The notes under the pieces: model-generated | The model's database searches: none | What the model saw: the letters and a program-made list of their open reading frames with translations, nothing else | What the model was told of the DNA's origin: nothing | Source of the DNA: Alphaproteobacteria bacterium | GTDB lineage: Bacteria > Pseudomonadota > Alphaproteobacteria > UBA11136 | Direction of reading: 5' to 3' | Assembly (NCBI GenBank): GCA_016776635.1 | Contig: JADHSZ010000009.1 | Coordinates: 1-51,808, forward strand | DNA: 51,808 nt | Made by a program: the position numbers and the translations under genes | Shown: positions 51,551-51,808 of the stretch, piece after piece | How positions within the stretch are numbered: the stretch's first letter is position 1 | Layout: each line of letters begins with the position of its first letter

Positions 51551-51603
51551 CGGCGGCGGGAGGGCTTTTTTTAAGGCCCGACGTACCCTGGGCCTTGCCG
51601 TCG
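51551..51603 (+). repeat. Structured repeat element, copy 2 (invariant loop GACGTACCCT)
   Basis: An outer helix CGGCGGC (51551-51557) pairs with GCCGTCG (51597-51603), with one G-U. The inner helix AAGGCCC (51573-51579) pairs with GGGCCTT (51590-51596) around GACGTACCCT (51580-51589). CTTTTTTT precedes the inner helix. Compared with copy 1 the helices changed sequence but stayed paired and the loop did not change. It starts 18 bases after gatB and ends just before the tRNA promoter; it lacks a trailing T-run. Confidence 0.6.
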
Positions 51604-51632
51604 TTGACAGGCATGGCGGCGGTTTGTAGAAC
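51604..51632 (+). promoter_or_regulatory. Sigma-70-type promoter of tRNA-Ser
   Basis: TTGACA at 51604-51609, 17 bases, TAGAAC at 51627-51632: perfect -35, 4/6 match at -10, ideal spacing. Expected transcription start near 51640, about 45 bases before the tRNA. Confidence 0.7.
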
Positions 51633-51684
51633 CTGAGGAACAGCGCGCGGCGCATATGTATTCCCGCGCGGCGCGGTTTATGAC

Positions 51685-51777
51685 GGAGGGGTGGCCGAGT
51701 GGCTGAAGGCGACGGTTTGCTAAACCGTTATACGGTTTAACTCCGTATCGAGGGTTCGAATCCCTTCCCCTCCGCCA
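51685..51777 (+). tRNA. tRNA-Ser (GCT anticodon)
   Basis: Acceptor stem GGAGGGG (51685-51691) pairs with CCCCTCC (51767-51773); discriminator G at 51774 and encoded CCA at 51775-51777. The anticodon stem-loop ACGGT-TTGCTAA-ACCGT has GCT at 51719-51721, reading AGC/AGU. The long variable arm (ATACGG...CCGTAT) is typical of serine tRNA, and the T loop is GGTTCGAATCC. Confidence 0.97.
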
Positions 51778-51808
51778 TTTTTCTAGCGGCAACTGTCTCT
51801 CTGCAAGA

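Noticed and set aside
1..51808. CRISPR arrays, rRNA genes, insertion sequences
   Set aside because: No regularly spaced repeats, rRNA sequence, transposase or terminal inverted repeats were seen anywhere in the window.

Overview
The window looks like a chromosomal segment of an alphaproteobacterium, probably Rhodospirillales-like. The evidence is gene content and order: lptF-lptG-lptD-surA-pdxA, divergent pepA-holC-ndk, a DivK/PleD pair, an HdaA-type DnaA paralogue, EipB (DUF1849), a tiny aa3-type cytochrome oxidase subunit IV, GatCAB, and pyrB-pyrC-plsY-dprA-topA-rnr. No rRNA, IS element, integrase, CRISPR array or phage gene was seen. One tRNA-Ser(GCT) lies at the right edge behind a good promoter.

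Layout. 1-6231 (minus): LPS export permeases LptF/LptG, outer-membrane LptD, its folding chaperone SurA, and the start of PdxA. 6510-9026 (plus): pepA, holC, ndk and a strong terminator. 9104-11130 (minus): a 45-residue CoxIV-like protein, then purN and purM. 11153-14640 (plus): DUF2066 protein, a CDP-alcohol phosphatidyltransferase, a PerM-type permease and hdaA, meeting rnd head-on. 15976-22239 (plus): aspS, a SPOR-domain lipoprotein behind a perfect CtrA box, eipB, divK and pleD. 22366-24706 (minus): rpmG, an S41 protease and a DUF983 protein. 24823-25602: an Hpt protein fused to a dead receiver domain. 25609-38032 (minus): rnr, topA, dprA, plsY, a catalytically dead pyrC and pyrB. Three plus-strand genes unlike housekeeping genes interrupt this series: a FliL-like repeat protein and two secreted coiled-coil proteins.

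38093-47690 is accessory DNA lodged between pyrB and ruvX, genes that are often close neighbours in alphaproteobacteria. It holds a CoA-transferase gene and a truncated tandem copy of it. Next comes an AT-richer four-gene operon (41105-45754): a membrane-anchored GrpE-like protein, a short Hsp70 carrying one frameshift, a membrane-anchored TerB/J-like (DjlA-like) protein and an M48-type zinc protease with a TerB-like tail. After an AEC-family transporter comes an array of four tandem mini-genes (46817-47620). These encode 42-50-residue peptides with a near-constant 24-residue leader and a hypervariable Cys/Ser/Thr/Gly-rich C-terminus. They look like precursors of ribosomally made, modified peptides; the leader motif ELxDExL resembles the cyanobactin/TOMM recognition element. 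47690-51533 returns to core genes: ruvX and gatCAB.

The two strongest candidates for undescribed biology are the peptide-precursor array and the membrane Hsp70-protease operon. Secondary signals are a two-copy structured element with an invariant 10-base loop (33547-33593 and 51551-51603), a pseudo-dihydroorotase, and the CtrA box. GC content, domain calls and family names are by eye and from memory; no search was run.
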